Positions 1 through 8,075 of a stretch of DNA of 64,000 nucleotides are shown in pieces (the stretch's first letter is position 1; each line of letters opens with the position of its first letter). Under the pieces are notes generated by a model. It worked only from the letters and a program-made list of their open reading frames with translations, was not told where the DNA came from and made no database searches. The stretch lies in assembly GCA_019118325.1 (NCBI GenBank), contig DWZE01000069.1, positions 1-64,000 on the forward strand. The letters are read 5' to 3'. This stretch comes from Candidatus Bacteroides intestinavium. Lineage in GTDB: Bacteria; Bacteroidota; Bacteroidia; Bacteroidales; Bacteroidaceae. Both the position numbers and the translations under genes were made by a program.

Positions 1-53
1 GGGAATCGTGTCTTTCGGGAGATGTTTCGACTTCGCTTCGCACCCCCTCTTAC

Positions 54-74
54 CTCCCCCGTTTGTCGGGGGAG
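54..74. terminator. GC-rich hairpin, possible terminator
   Basis: Perfect 7-bp inverted repeat ctccccc/gggggag around a 7-nt loop. There is no clear T-tract on either side, so a terminator role is only a guess. Confidence 0.3.
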
Positions 75-225
75 AACAATGCTCAACATGACAGGCACAC
101 ATCATATAAATTAATTTTCAACATCTACTTAAGTTCCTTAGTTTGTAAGTTTGTGAGTCCTTTAGTCTGTAAGCTGGCATAAAACCATACTTATAAGTAA
201 GTCGCAAGAATTAAATTTATCTCTG

Positions 226-370
226 AGGAGTTAAGGAATTAAGGAGTTAAGGAGTTAAGAAGTTAAGTAGTTAAGCCAATACCTCTGTGTATACGGTTCT
301 TTGACTTACTATCGGCTTAACTCCTAACGGAGCGAAGCGGAGTGATAACTCCTTAACTTCTTAACTCCTA
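226..370. repeat. GGAGTTA palindromic repeat, copy A
   Basis: The left half is a run of tandem heptamers of the type ggagtta/ggaatta/gaagtta. The right half carries the complementary taactcc heptamers, so the whole can fold into a long hairpin. The inner part contains ctatcggcttaactcc, the reverse complement of the ggagttaagccgatag seen in the other copies, and an agcgaagcg motif. It sits just downstream of the minus-strand flippase gene, a terminator-like position. Confidence 0.75.
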
Positions 371-411
371 AATATCAACATCTACTTAAACTTAAAAACC
401 AAATAACTCCC

Positions 412-1869
412 CTACTTTCCTCCTTTTTTCCTGAAATACGCCCACGACTCGCGGAAGGTCTGCACGCGGCACAGCACCATCAACCCGACATAGAGCGCGG
501 CAGCCAGCGCAACCTTGGCTATGAACGCCACGTAGACATTCTCCGTCACGTGCGACACGACGAAACCCGTCAGCCCCATGGTCCCCGCAGCTATCAGCAG
601 GAAGGGCACCGTGTCACGCAGCGCGCTCCATAGCGAAAGACGGATCTCGCGCCACGCCAGATAGTGCCAGACAAAGGTCCAGGCAACGGTGACCGCCACA
701 TAGCACATCACCATCCGCTCCATTCCAAGCCGGTAGCAGGACAACGCGACGGCCACCTGCACCACGCCCTGAGCAATGACGTTCCACATATACGCGTCGC
801 TCCGCCCGCGACTGACAATCAGGTTGGAATACAGATTCTGCAAGGGGATGAACGCGCTGCCTATGCACAGCATCTGAAGCAGGCCCGCGCTCCGCGCCCA
901 CTTGTCCGTAATGGCAATCGTTATCAGCTCCGGCGCCACCAGCGACAAGCCCAGCAGACAAGGAAAGCTGACGAACGCCACGAAACGCAGCATCTTCCGG
1001 AAGACCCGTACCTGGCGTTCACGGTCGTCATCCACCTGGCGCAACACGGGCTGGGCCACCCCCTGCACCATCCCTTGGATGACAGAGTAGCCCATGTAGT
1101 TCCATTTATTGCTTTGGTTGAAGAATCCCACTTCGCGCTCCGTATAACAGCGTCCCAACACGACGCTCAGCAGGTTGTAGTTGATGTGCTGGCAAATGTT
1201 CGTCACCAGCAGGCGCGAGCTGAAGGCTATCATCCCCCGCAAAGGACGGAAATCCACGCGACACGTCGGCCGCCAACCGGAGTAGTACCAGCGCAAGGCC
1301 GTCACGCAACAGACGTAGACAATGCTCTGCGTCGCGATGCCCCAATAGGCCATCCCCTGCCAGGCCATCCAGACGCCCACCAGCCCGGAAACTGTCAGCG
1401 CAACGAGCATCACCACAGCGTTTTCCTTCACCCTCAGGTTGCGGAAGATGACGGCATAATGGGCCACGCCCGTACTCGATATGAGGAAACCCAGAAAGCT
1501 ATACCGCGCCAGCGGAGTCAGCTCCGGCGTATGGTAGAAACCGGCAATCAACGGGGCGCAGAAGAAGAGGATGACATACAGCGTCGCACCCGTCAGCGTG
1601 CTGAACCAGAATACGGCATTGTAATCGCGGTGTCCGGCATCCTTCTTGTTGGCCAGGGCGGCGGTGAATCCGCTCTCCTGCAACGTGGAGGCAATGAGGC
1701 TGAAGATGGAGAGCATCCCCACCATGCCATAATCCGCCGGAGTCAGCAACCGGGCCAGGAAGATGCCGAAAAGGAGGTTCAGCAACTGCTGCACGCCGTT
1801 GCTGATCCCTCCCCAAAAAAGTCCGCGGGCAGTCTTTTCTTTCAATGAAGACGGCTCTTCATGCTTCAT
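412..1869 (-). CDS. Wzx-type lipopolysaccharide/O-antigen flippase (MOP superfamily)
   Basis: A 485-residue polytopic membrane protein. The N-terminus (TARGLFWGGISNGVQQLLNL, then LARLLTPADYGMVGML) is typical of WzxC-like polysaccharide exporters of the MOP superfamily, which flip undecaprenyl-linked oligosaccharides across the inner membrane. About 12-14 hydrophobic segments are visible along the whole length, and the length is usual for the family. The gene ends just before the repeat at 370 and starts 24 nt downstream of the metG stop, so it could be cotranscribed with metG. No glycosyltransferases lie next to it here; the glycan genes of the window are 30 kb away, so its substrate cannot be assigned. 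The start is the ATG at 1869 preceded by repeated ATGAAG-like sequence. Confidence 0.88.
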   Translation of the reverse strand: MKHEEPSSLKEKTARGLFWGGISNGVQQLLNLLFGIFLARLLTPADYGMVGMLSIFSLIASTLQESGFTAALANKKDAGHRDYNAVFWFSTLTGATLYVILFFCAPLIAGFYHTPELTPLARYSFLGFLISSTGVAHYAVIFRNLRVKENAVVMLVALTVSGLVGVWMAWQGMAYWGIATQSIVYVCCVTALRWYYSGWRPTCRVDFRPLRGMIAFSSRLLVTNICQHINYNLLSVVLGRCYTEREVGFFNQSNKWNYMGYSVIQGMVQGVAQPVLRQVDDDRERQVRVFRKMLRFVAFVSFPCLLGLSLVAPELITIAITDKWARSAGLLQMLCIGSAFIPLQNLYSNLIVSRGRSDAYMWNVIAQGVVQVAVALSCYRLGMERMVMCYVAVTVAWTFVWHYLAWREIRLSLWSALRDTVPFLLIAAGTMGLTGFVVSHVTENVYVAFIAKVALAAALYVGLMVLCRVQTFRESWAYFRKKGGK

Positions 1870-1892
1870 TCTTCATGCTTCATTTATAAGGA

Positions 1893-3947
1893 TTACTTCA
1901 CCTCGCTGCCCGGCTTCACCTCGCGCAGCACCGTGGTCACGGCCAGCGAGCCGTCCCAATCCTCGGCACTGAGAATCATGCCTTCGCTCACCAGGCCGTT
2001 CTTGAATTGGCGGGGTGCCAGGTTGGCGATGAACAAGACCTGACGGCCCACCAGCTCTTCGGGCTTATAATGCTGGGCGATGCCGCTCACGATGGTGCGG
2101 TTCTCCAGGCCGTCGGCTATCTTGAACTGCAGCAGCTTCTTCATCTTGGGCACGGGAGCACATTCCAACACGGTGCCTACACGGATGTCCAGCTTGTCGA
2201 AGTCCTCGATGCTGACAACCGGTTTCACGGGATTGGCCTTGTAGTTGGCGGCTTCGTTGGCTTTCTTCGTGGCCAGCAACTTGTCCACCTGAGCCTGGAT
2301 GGTGGCGTCGTCAATCTTCTCGAACAGCAGGACGGCTTCGCCCAACTGATGTCCTTCGGGCAGGAGGTCGGTATGGCCCAAGTTGTCCCACTCCAGGTGC
2401 TCGACGTTCAGCATCTCGCGCAGCTTCTTGCTGCTGAAGGGCAGGAAGGGCTCGAAGGCAATGGCCAGGTTGGCTACCAGTTGCAAGGCGATGTTCAGGA
2501 TGGTGCCTACACGCTCCATATCGGTCTTGGCCAGCTTCCAAGGCTCGGTATCGGCCAGGTATTTGTTGCCGATGCGCGCCAGGTTCATGGCCTCCTTCTG
2601 CGCGTCGCGGAACTTGAAGATGTCCAACAGCTTCTCCACCTCCGCCTTGACGTTGGCAAAGTCCTGCAAAGTCTCCTGGTCGTAGGCATTTAGTTCGCCA
2701 CACGCAGGCACTTTGCCGTCGAAGTATTTCTTGGTCAGTTGCAGGGCACGGTTGACGAAGTTGCCATAGACGGCCACCAGTTCGTTGTTATTCCTTGCCT
2801 GGAAGTCCTTCCATGTGAAGTCGTTGTCCTTCGTTTCCGGGGCATTGGCCGTCAGCACGTAGCGCAAGACATCCTGCTTGCCGGGGAAATCCTGAAGATA
2901 TTCGTGCAGCCAGACGGCCCAGTTGCGCGAAGTCGATATCTTGTCGCCCTCCAGGTTGAGGAACTCGTTGGCGGGTACATTGTCCGGCAGGATGTAGCTG
3001 CCCTCGGCCTTCAGCATGGCGGGGAAGACGATGCAGTGGAAGACGATGTTGTCCTTGCCGATGAAGTGGATGAGGCGCGTCTCGGGGTCTTTCCACCACT
3101 TTTCCCAGTCGTCGGGCAGCAGCTCCTTGGTGTTGCTGATGTAGCCGATGGGCGCATCAAACCATACATACAGCACCTTTCCCTCGGCACCCTCCACCGG
3201 CACGGGGATACCCCAATCCAGGTCGCGGCTCACGGCACGGGGTTGCAGGCCCATGTCCAGCCAACTCTTGCACTGGCCGTAGACGTTGGGACGCCACTCC
3301 TTGTGGTCCTCCAATATCCATTGGCGCAACCACGGCTCGTGCTTGTCCAGGGGCAGATACCAGTGCGTGGTCTCCTTCATCACGGGTTCGCTTCCGCTGA
3401 TGGCGCTCTTGGGGTTAATCAACTCCGTGGGGCTGAGCGTCGAGCCGCACTTCTCGCACTGGTCGCCATAAGCACCCTGAGCGTGGCAACGGGGACATTC
3501 GCCCGTGATGTAGCGGTCGGCCAGGAAAGTCTTGGCCTCCTCGTCATAGTACTGCATCGAGGTCTTCTCGATGAACTCGCCCTTGTCATAGAGCTTGCGG
3601 AAGAAGTTCGATGCCGTGTCATGGTGCACCTGCGACGTGGTGCGTCCATAGACATCGAACGAAATGCCGAACTCCTCAAACGACTTTTTGATAAGTTCGT
3701 GGTAGCGGTCCACGATGTCCTGCGGCGTGCAGCCTTCTTTCTTGGCGCGGATGGTGATGGGCACCCCGTGCTCGTCGCTTCCTCCGATGAAGAGGACCTC
3801 TTCTTTCTTCAGCCGCAAGTAGCGGACATAGATGTCAGCCGGTACATACACCCCGGCCAGGTGGCCGATATGCACCGGTCCGTTGGCATAGGGCAGGGCC
3901 GATGTCACCGTGGTACGTTTGAATTTCTTTTCCATATTTTGCTGCAT
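1893..3947 (-). CDS. metG: Methionyl-tRNA synthetase
   Basis: Charges tRNA-Met with methionine in the cytosol. The 684-residue protein has the class I signature [14 protein letters not shown] near residue 20 (HIGH motif), a zinc knuckle [18 protein letters not shown] at about residues 150-170, and a KMSKS-equivalent [10 protein letters not shown] near residue 335. An EMAP-type tRNA-binding domain occupies the last ~110 residues ([20 protein letters not shown]). Length and domain order are those of the long, dimerising form common in Bacteroidetes. The start chosen is the first ATG of the ORF ([20 protein letters not shown]); MEKKFKRT five codons later is an equally good start. A TATCTTTG element at 3999-4006 is placed correctly for a promoter. 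Codon use is GC-rich, in sharp contrast to the AT-rich genes that follow. Confidence 0.97.
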   Translation of the reverse strand: MQQNMEKKFKRTTVTSALPYANGPVHIGHLAGVYVPADIYVRYLRLKKEEVLFIGGSDEHGVPITIRAKKEGCTPQDIVDRYHELIKKSFEEFGISFDVYGRTTSQVHHDTASNFFRKLYDKGEFIEKTSMQYYDEEAKTFLADRYITGECPRCHAQGAYGDQCEKCGSTLSPTELINPKSAISGSEPVMKETTHWYLPLDKHEPWLRQWILEDHKEWRPNVYGQCKSWLDMGLQPRAVSRDLDWGIPVPVEGAEGKVLYVWFDAPIGYISNTKELLPDDWEKWWKDPETRLIHFIGKDNIVFHCIVFPAMLKAEGSYILPDNVPANEFLNLEGDKISTSRNWAVWLHEYLQDFPGKQDVLRYVLTANAPETKDNDFTWKDFQARNNNELVAVYGNFVNRALQLTKKYFDGKVPACGELNAYDQETLQDFANVKAEVEKLLDIFKFRDAQKEAMNLARIGNKYLADTEPWKLAKTDMERVGTILNIALQLVANLAIAFEPFLPFSSKKLREMLNVEHLEWDNLGHTDLLPEGHQLGEAVLLFEKIDDATIQAQVDKLLATKKANEAANYKANPVKPVVSIEDFDKLDIRVGTVLECAPVPKMKKLLQFKIADGLENRTIVSGIAQHYKPEELVGRQVLFIANLAPRQFKNGLVSEGMILSAEDWDGSLAVTTVLREVKPGSEVK

Positions 3948-3998
3948 TTATTTATTGTTGTCTATTTCGGTACGAGGAACTATTTCGCTGAAATCGTG

Positions 3999-4006
3999 CA
4001 AAGATA
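3999..4006 (-). promoter_or_regulatory. Putative -7 element of metG
   Basis: The minus strand reads TATCTTTG, matching the Bacteroidetes -7 consensus TAnnTTTG, about 52 nt before the metG start codon. No good -33 TTG was found at the usual distance. Confidence 0.45.
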
Positions 4007-4054
4007 GCGTTTCTTCGGGAATATACCGCGAGGTGGGGTTTAAAATCACTATCC

Positions 4055-5026
4055 CTAACAATAATACTTGTCCACAATTTTTTTCAGGTCTTCAATGACT
4101 TTATCGATTGACTCCTGACGTCTCTTTTTTGAATGATTCAGCATTTGCCTAATGACAGCATAGAGACTGGAATTATGCACAATAAAATCGCTCTCTTTCA
4201 CACAACCAATAGGAGCATTCCCTTGCATGATATACCAAAACACTTTTCCTAATTGGAACAGATCGGATTGATGGTCTATATTACAATCAAAGTTCTTACT
4301 ATCCACTTTTTCTGACAGATATTTATTCATAGCCTCAGGAGAAAGCCAGCCTCTTGGTCCCAATAACTCCCCCTCTCTATCTAAACTTTCTTGATTCCTC
4401 ATTTGTATAAGTCCCAAATCTCCAATCTTCCAAATTCCATTCACAACAAATATGTTATCCGGTTTTATGTCTCGGTGATAATAGCCTAAGTCGTTCAATT
4501 CCTTAAGTCCCTGTGCTATTTGCAAACAAAGTTCAACACGCGAAGCCTCATCCACTTCTTCATTTTTTTCTTCAAGGTAACTTTTCAAATCAAACTCGGC
4601 ATATTCCATTATATAGAATGGGAACGAAACATTATACGAATTACTCCCTTCTGTTTTACATTTCAGATTTCCATCAAAACTAATATCTACAACATTTCCT
4701 ACTCTACGCTTTTTACAATTATACAAAGCCTGGACCTCTTGTCTAAACCGGCGATTCTTATCTTTCTGTATAATTCGCCCACCTTTTACAATCTTCTCAG
4801 CATTCTTAGAAATCTTAATAACTTTATCCGGAATAGATTCGTCATCAAACTCTTGGGCAACGAACAAAGCAAAAACATAAGAATTACCACCCTTATTGGC
4901 CTTGATTTGCGGATTCAAATAAGACAGATAATAATCTATACCATCTACAGTCAGATAATTTTTTGTTATCTCATTCGAAATCTCAAGCCCAGCTTTATTA
5001 TATCGGAAATTGCATTCTACATCCAT
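4055..5026 (-). CDS. Ser/Thr protein kinase (Hanks type) in accessory island
   Basis: A 323-residue soluble eukaryotic-like kinase. The glycine loop is around KGGNSYVFALF (residues 45-55), the ATP-binding lysine is K71 in KVIKIS, the catalytic loop is HRDIKPDNIF (184-193), the metal-binding loop is GDLG (202-205, DLG in place of DFG), the activation-segment end is PRGWLSPEA (224-232), and the DxWSxG-like helix is DLFQLG (255-260). All residues needed for phosphotransfer are present, so it should be active. There is no transmembrane segment or sensor domain. It starts 6 nt after the stop of the DUF262 gene (TAA-CGCATT-ATG), so the two are surely cotranscribed. The DNA is much more AT-rich than metG, which suggests horizontal transfer. 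The target is unknown; the DUF262 protein or another operon product is a reasonable guess. Confidence 0.9.
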   Translation of the reverse strand: MDVECNFRYNKAGLEISNEITKNYLTVDGIDYYLSYLNPQIKANKGGNSYVFALFVAQEFDDESIPDKVIKISKNAEKIVKGGRIIQKDKNRRFRQEVQALYNCKKRRVGNVVDISFDGNLKCKTEGSNSYNVSFPFYIMEYAEFDLKSYLEEKNEEVDEASRVELCLQIAQGLKELNDLGYYHRDIKPDNIFVVNGIWKIGDLGLIQMRNQESLDREGELLGPRGWLSPEAMNKYLSEKVDSKNFDCNIDHQSDLFQLGKVFWYIMQGNAPIGCVKESDFIVHNSSLYAVIRQMLNHSKKRRQESIDKVIEDLKKIVDKYYC

Positions 5027-5032
5027 AATGCG

Positions 5033-6139
5033 TTAAATGAACTGTTTTGTATCAATAATTCGCCACTTACCCAGATGAATGAAGGAAATTTCCTCTAAAT
5101 CAAACTCCGCTTCTAAGAATTCACACACTTCTGCTAGATGAGGTGCCATTACGCTCTCACCCTCATATGAAATTAATATTTCCTCCAATATATCCAACCT
5201 AACTTGCCGAGCTGTCTTTGAATTCGATTGGGTTACACAATTATAGGCATACATTTTACATGTTTCGCAATCATCATTCGTTGGCCTGATAAACCCTCTC
5301 TCATCCATAAATACCATGAGACGATATTGTGCAATCAAAACATCCTCTGGCAATTCCTTATGCTTTGAGATAAAGCAAAACCATGTATAAAAGTCATTCC
5401 GTTGCTTAAATCTCGTTTCATTGATGGGTTTAATCTTATTAAGCGTCACTAATCTATCAACGACTCTCCTAAATTCGGACTTGACATCTTGAATAGTTTC
5501 ATTATCCAAATCAGTTTCCAGCAGTTCATCCACAGCCTTCCTCTTGTCAGTAACTTTTTTCTTAAATAAATAGGCAACCAATTCTTCTATCAAACTCCGG
5601 TCATTCATACGCTGGACCGTTTTTGTAGAAAATATATCCAACTCCGTGAGTCCCTGCAAATCCATCAATTCATTGACCAAAATCATGAAGGAAGCATCAT
5701 GATATTGAGCTTTATTAACTTCAGCCGCATTCAGATGAACCCCAGGTTTATTTACAAGACTATAGAAATCTTCTAAAGATTCGCCCGCCGCTATATCAAC
5801 ATCATAAATTTCCGTAATACTCAATCTATAAGACATAAAATTTTCTTGATCAATATCATTATAATATCTCTTCTTTGAGTCAGAAAATTCATTCTTGACA
5901 TATTTACAAATAGTTGTAGCACGTTGTTGTCCATCAACCATATCATAGCCATTCTCGGCATTCTTATAGATAAAGAAATTAGGCAATGGATAACCTTTTG
6001 TAATGGAATCTATTAATAACTTTTGGTCTCTTATAGACCAAATAAAGTTTCTCTGATAAGGAGGATGAAGATTCATTCTCCCAGACTTTATCCATTGCAT
6101 TAATTGTGAAATTGAAACTTCTTTAATTGAATAATTCAT
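5033..6139 (-). CDS. DUF262 (GmrS/ParB-like) domain protein
   Basis: A 368-residue protein. The N-terminus SISQLMQWIKSGRMNLHPPYQR, followed by QKLLIDSITKGYPLPNF and the hallmark DGQQR (residues 69-73), identifies the DUF262 ParB/sulfiredoxin-like fold. In GmrSD-type modification-dependent enzymes this domain binds or hydrolyses NTP and couples it to a nuclease. The DUF1524 HNH nuclease part usually fused behind it is absent; instead there is a helical region and a small Cys cluster (CETCKMYAYNC, about residue 295). The partner nuclease may be the HNH protein at 8076-9146, which belonged to the same operon before IS insertion (inference). The start ATG at 6139 lies only about 15 nt from the IS end and 21 nt from the transposase stop codon, so expression may now depend on IS-derived transcription. 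The gene is AT-rich. Confidence 0.85.
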   Translation of the reverse strand: MNYSIKEVSISQLMQWIKSGRMNLHPPYQRNFIWSIRDQKLLIDSITKGYPLPNFFIYKNAENGYDMVDGQQRATTICKYVKNEFSDSKKRYYNDIDQENFMSYRLSITEIYDVDIAAGESLEDFYSLVNKPGVHLNAAEVNKAQYHDASFMILVNELMDLQGLTELDIFSTKTVQRMNDRSLIEELVAYLFKKKVTDKRKAVDELLETDLDNETIQDVKSEFRRVVDRLVTLNKIKPINETRFKQRNDFYTWFCFISKHKELPEDVLIAQYRLMVFMDERGFIRPTNDDCETCKMYAYNCVTQSNSKTARQVRLDILEEILISYEGESVMAPHLAEVCEFLEAEFDLEEISFIHLGKWRIIDTKQFI

Positions 6140-6160
6140 CGTAAATCAATATTTAAATGA

Positions 6161-7117
6161 TTATCCGCAATAAGGTGTACTTCCGTATAACCGATGATCG
6201 AAAGAGGGTTTAGTACAAACGGCCGCAATCATCAATCTTTCGAACAATCTTTCTCCGAAATATCTTCGATTGAACTTATAACAGAATTCATCAAGATAGA
6301 GTTGTAGGAACTCCCGTTTGATTCCATGGTACATGTCTGTAAGTACGGCTTTTGCATTGGATATGGCAGTGTGCACCCAAGGAAGTACCTTGTGCCCCTC
6401 CTTGGGCTTGACGGCACGGGCTTCCGCCTTGTCCACGACCTCACTTACTTTTACATGCGCCGTGGAAGCATCCATGATGACTTCGATGGATTCCTTTTCA
6501 CAAATGTCATTCACGGCCTCTTTTACGGTGTCCGCTTTAAGGTTGTCTATGACGACCATGCGCAGATGACCGGCCTTGCGGTCTTCCTTCCCTTTCCCGG
6601 GAACGTCAACAGGCTCACTTTCCACCATCACAAGGACTTTCGTCTTGCCTTGGCTGCCGTTACCCCGTTTAAGTGGTTCATCCTCTTCACGCTCGTCCTC
6701 CGTGGTAAAGTGGGCCTCATCCAGCTCTGCCACGCCGCTGAGCTTGTAACGGGAATCCCGTTGTCCCATGACGCTGCGGATTTTGTGCACCATTTCCCAA
6801 ATGGGTTGGTAACGTTTGTGACCCAGTTGGCGTTGTATCTCAAGGACGGAAAAAGTCTTTTTCGTACTGATCAGTAAATGGATGGCGGTGAACCAGTACA
6901 TCAAAGGCAACTTGCTGCTTTGGAACAATGTGCCGGAACGCAAAGTGATGACATGCTTGCAGGAAGCACACAACCAACGCTTGTTGTATTTATCCCAATG
7001 GTGGCGCGTTCCACCGCAATGAGGGCAAACCAACCCTTCCTGTTCACGCAAGGCGCGGAGATACTCCTCGCAAGAGGCCTCATCGGGAAATATACGGTTA
7101 AAATCAAGTAGTTTCAT
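6161..7117 (-). CDS. IS1595-family transposase
   Basis: A 318-residue ISXO2-like transposase. An N-terminal zinc ribbon (CPHCGG near residue 32, CASC near residue 51) is followed by the DDE-type catalytic core beginning at VAELDEAHF (about residue 127). The second acidic strand is around VIMDASTAHV (about residue 216), and the C-terminus contains the WVHTAISNAKAVLTDMYHGI segment with the typical late region. The frame is intact from ATG to stop, so the element may still be active. The stop codon lies inside the left terminal repeat. A well-formed promoter (7136-7166) sits just upstream within the element, and transcription through the gene would run straight into DUF262 and the kinase. Confidence 0.92.
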   Translation of the reverse strand: MKLLDFNRIFPDEASCEEYLRALREQEGLVCPHCGGTRHHWDKYNKRWLCASCKHVITLRSGTLFQSSKLPLMYWFTAIHLLISTKKTFSVLEIQRQLGHKRYQPIWEMVHKIRSVMGQRDSRYKLSGVAELDEAHFTTEDEREEDEPLKRGNGSQGKTKVLVMVESEPVDVPGKGKEDRKAGHLRMVVIDNLKADTVKEAVNDICEKESIEVIMDASTAHVKVSEVVDKAEARAVKPKEGHKVLPWVHTAISNAKAVLTDMYHGIKREFLQLYLDEFCYKFNRRYFGERLFERLMIAAVCTKPSFDHRLYGSTPYCG

Positions 7118-7135
7118 AAGCTATCTATTTGATTA

Positions 7136-7166
7136 CAAAGGTAATGAGAACTTGCAACTTTAACAA
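7136..7166 (-). promoter_or_regulatory. Promoter of the transposase gene
   Basis: On the minus strand a TTG (-33, complement of 7164-7166) is followed after 20 bp by TACCTTTG (-7, complement of 7136-7143). This is a full match to the Bacteroidetes promoter layout. The start codon at 7117 follows about 18 nt later. It could also drive the downstream DUF262-kinase pair. Confidence 0.6.
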
Positions 7167-7206
7167 GACTATAACCTTATTTATTCACTCCTTTGCGGAG
7201 AATCAT

Positions 7207-8070
7207 TTAGTATTTTTGTTTGCTTGGTATCACCCCGCGCACCCCTCCCTTAGGATTGGGCACATCCCCCTTATATCGGGGAATGAGATGCATATGCACA
7301 TGAAAGACAGATTGCCCGGCAGCCTCATTCACATTGATGCCCACATTGTATCCATCCGGATGATAGCGTTCATCAATTTTCTGCTTCACATATTGGAGCA
7401 TGACATTCATGGCCTCCCGCTCATGGTTTGTCAGATCGAAATAAGAAGCCACATGACGCTTGGGGATAATCAAAGCATGGCCGGGAGATACCGGATAACC
7501 ATCATAAAAGGCCACACAAGTAGCCGTTTCGCAGATGATTTCCACCCGGCGGGACAAACGGCAGAAAGGACACGTTTCACCTTCTTTACGCGGCAATTTA
7601 TTAAAATGAATGTATTGGTAAAGTTCATAGCTGGGAGTACATTCCAAACTCAAAAAAGGCAAACGAACATTGCACTGATAAGTGTATTGCCGATGGATGG
7701 CATGAAGACGGAAGCCTTCTTCCTTCAAATCACGCCGCACTGCAAAATAAGCCGTGCCACGTGGATGAAGCAAGTTGGTGACATTCATCATTACTTCGGC
7801 TTGAGCATAAGGTTCAAGCACATTCAGCACATAATTGCAGAGGATGGTATCGAATTTCCCTTCCGGATAATCCGGACGATAATAATAGTCATAACCTACG
7901 ATATCATATCCCTGACGTTTCAACTCATCCGTATCAAATCCAAATCCGCAACCAAAATCAAGAATGCGTCCTTTCAGCAAACCATGCTGAAACAAATAAC
8001 GGGTAGGTACGGAGAGCGCCGTCCTCCTGATAGCAGTCAAGTAAGGATGGTTTATTTTTTCGGGTTCCAT
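7207..8070 (-). CDS. SAM-dependent methyltransferase-HIT hydrolase fusion
   Basis: A 287-residue two-domain protein, using the ATG at 8070. The ORF track begins at an upstream TTG (8088) that would overlap the previous gene. Residues ~20-150 are a class I methyltransferase: motif I ILDFGCGFGFDTD (about 36-48), acidic loop GYDYYYRPD, motif IV FDTILCNYVLN. Residues ~165-287 are a HIT domain with a Cys pair CPFC, the GHALIIPKRH segment and the histidine triad HVHMH (257-261), ending in the usual GGVRGVIPSKQKY tail. HIT enzymes cleave nucleoside phosphoramidates or dinucleoside polyphosphates, or transfer nucleotidyl groups. The substrate of either domain is unknown. It starts 5 nt after the HNH gene stop (TGA-ATTTT-ATG). 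Its present TAA stop spans the IS junction; without the IS the same Tyr would be followed by TGA. Confidence 0.87.
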   Translation of the reverse strand: MEPEKINHPYLTAIRRTALSVPTRYLFQHGLLKGRILDFGCGFGFDTDELKRQGYDIVGYDYYYRPDYPEGKFDTILCNYVLNVLEPYAQAEVMMNVTNLLHPRGTAYFAVRRDLKEEGFRLHAIHRQYTYQCNVRLPFLSLECTPSYELYQYIHFNKLPRKEGETCPFCRLSRRVEIICETATCVAFYDGYPVSPGHALIIPKRHVASYFDLTNHEREAMNVMLQYVKQKIDERYHPDGYNVGINVNEAAGQSVFHVHMHLIPRYKGDVPNPKGGVRGVIPSKQKY

Positions 8071-8075
8071 AAAAT

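Larger units (their letters stand above)
1..411. other. Intergenic region at the window edge
   Basis: No coding sequence is visible. The region holds a short GC hairpin at 54-74 (ctccccc, 7-nt loop, gggggag) and a GGAGTTA-type palindromic repeat at about 226-370 (listed separately). The flippase gene ends at 412, so this DNA lies downstream of it on the minus strand and probably carries its terminator. Confidence 0.6.
6155..7208 (-). mobile_element. IS1595-type (ISXO2-like) insertion sequence
   Basis: The element is about 1.05 kb with one transposase gene. Terminal inverted repeats are aaatgattatccgcaa (6155-6170) and its near-perfect reverse complement ttgcggagaatcattt (7193-7208), 15 of 16 bases matching. 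The flanks carry aatattt (6148-6154) and agtattt (7209-7215), which looks like a slightly decayed target duplication. IS1595 elements usually make 8-bp duplications, so the fit is not perfect. The insertion lies exactly between the methyltransferase-HIT gene and the DUF262 gene and damages neither reading frame. Confidence 0.85.

Noticed and set aside
664-1848. 394-residue plus-strand ORF opposite the flippase
   Set aside because: Antisense shadow of the flippase gene; His/Arg/Gln-rich composition and no recognisable domain.
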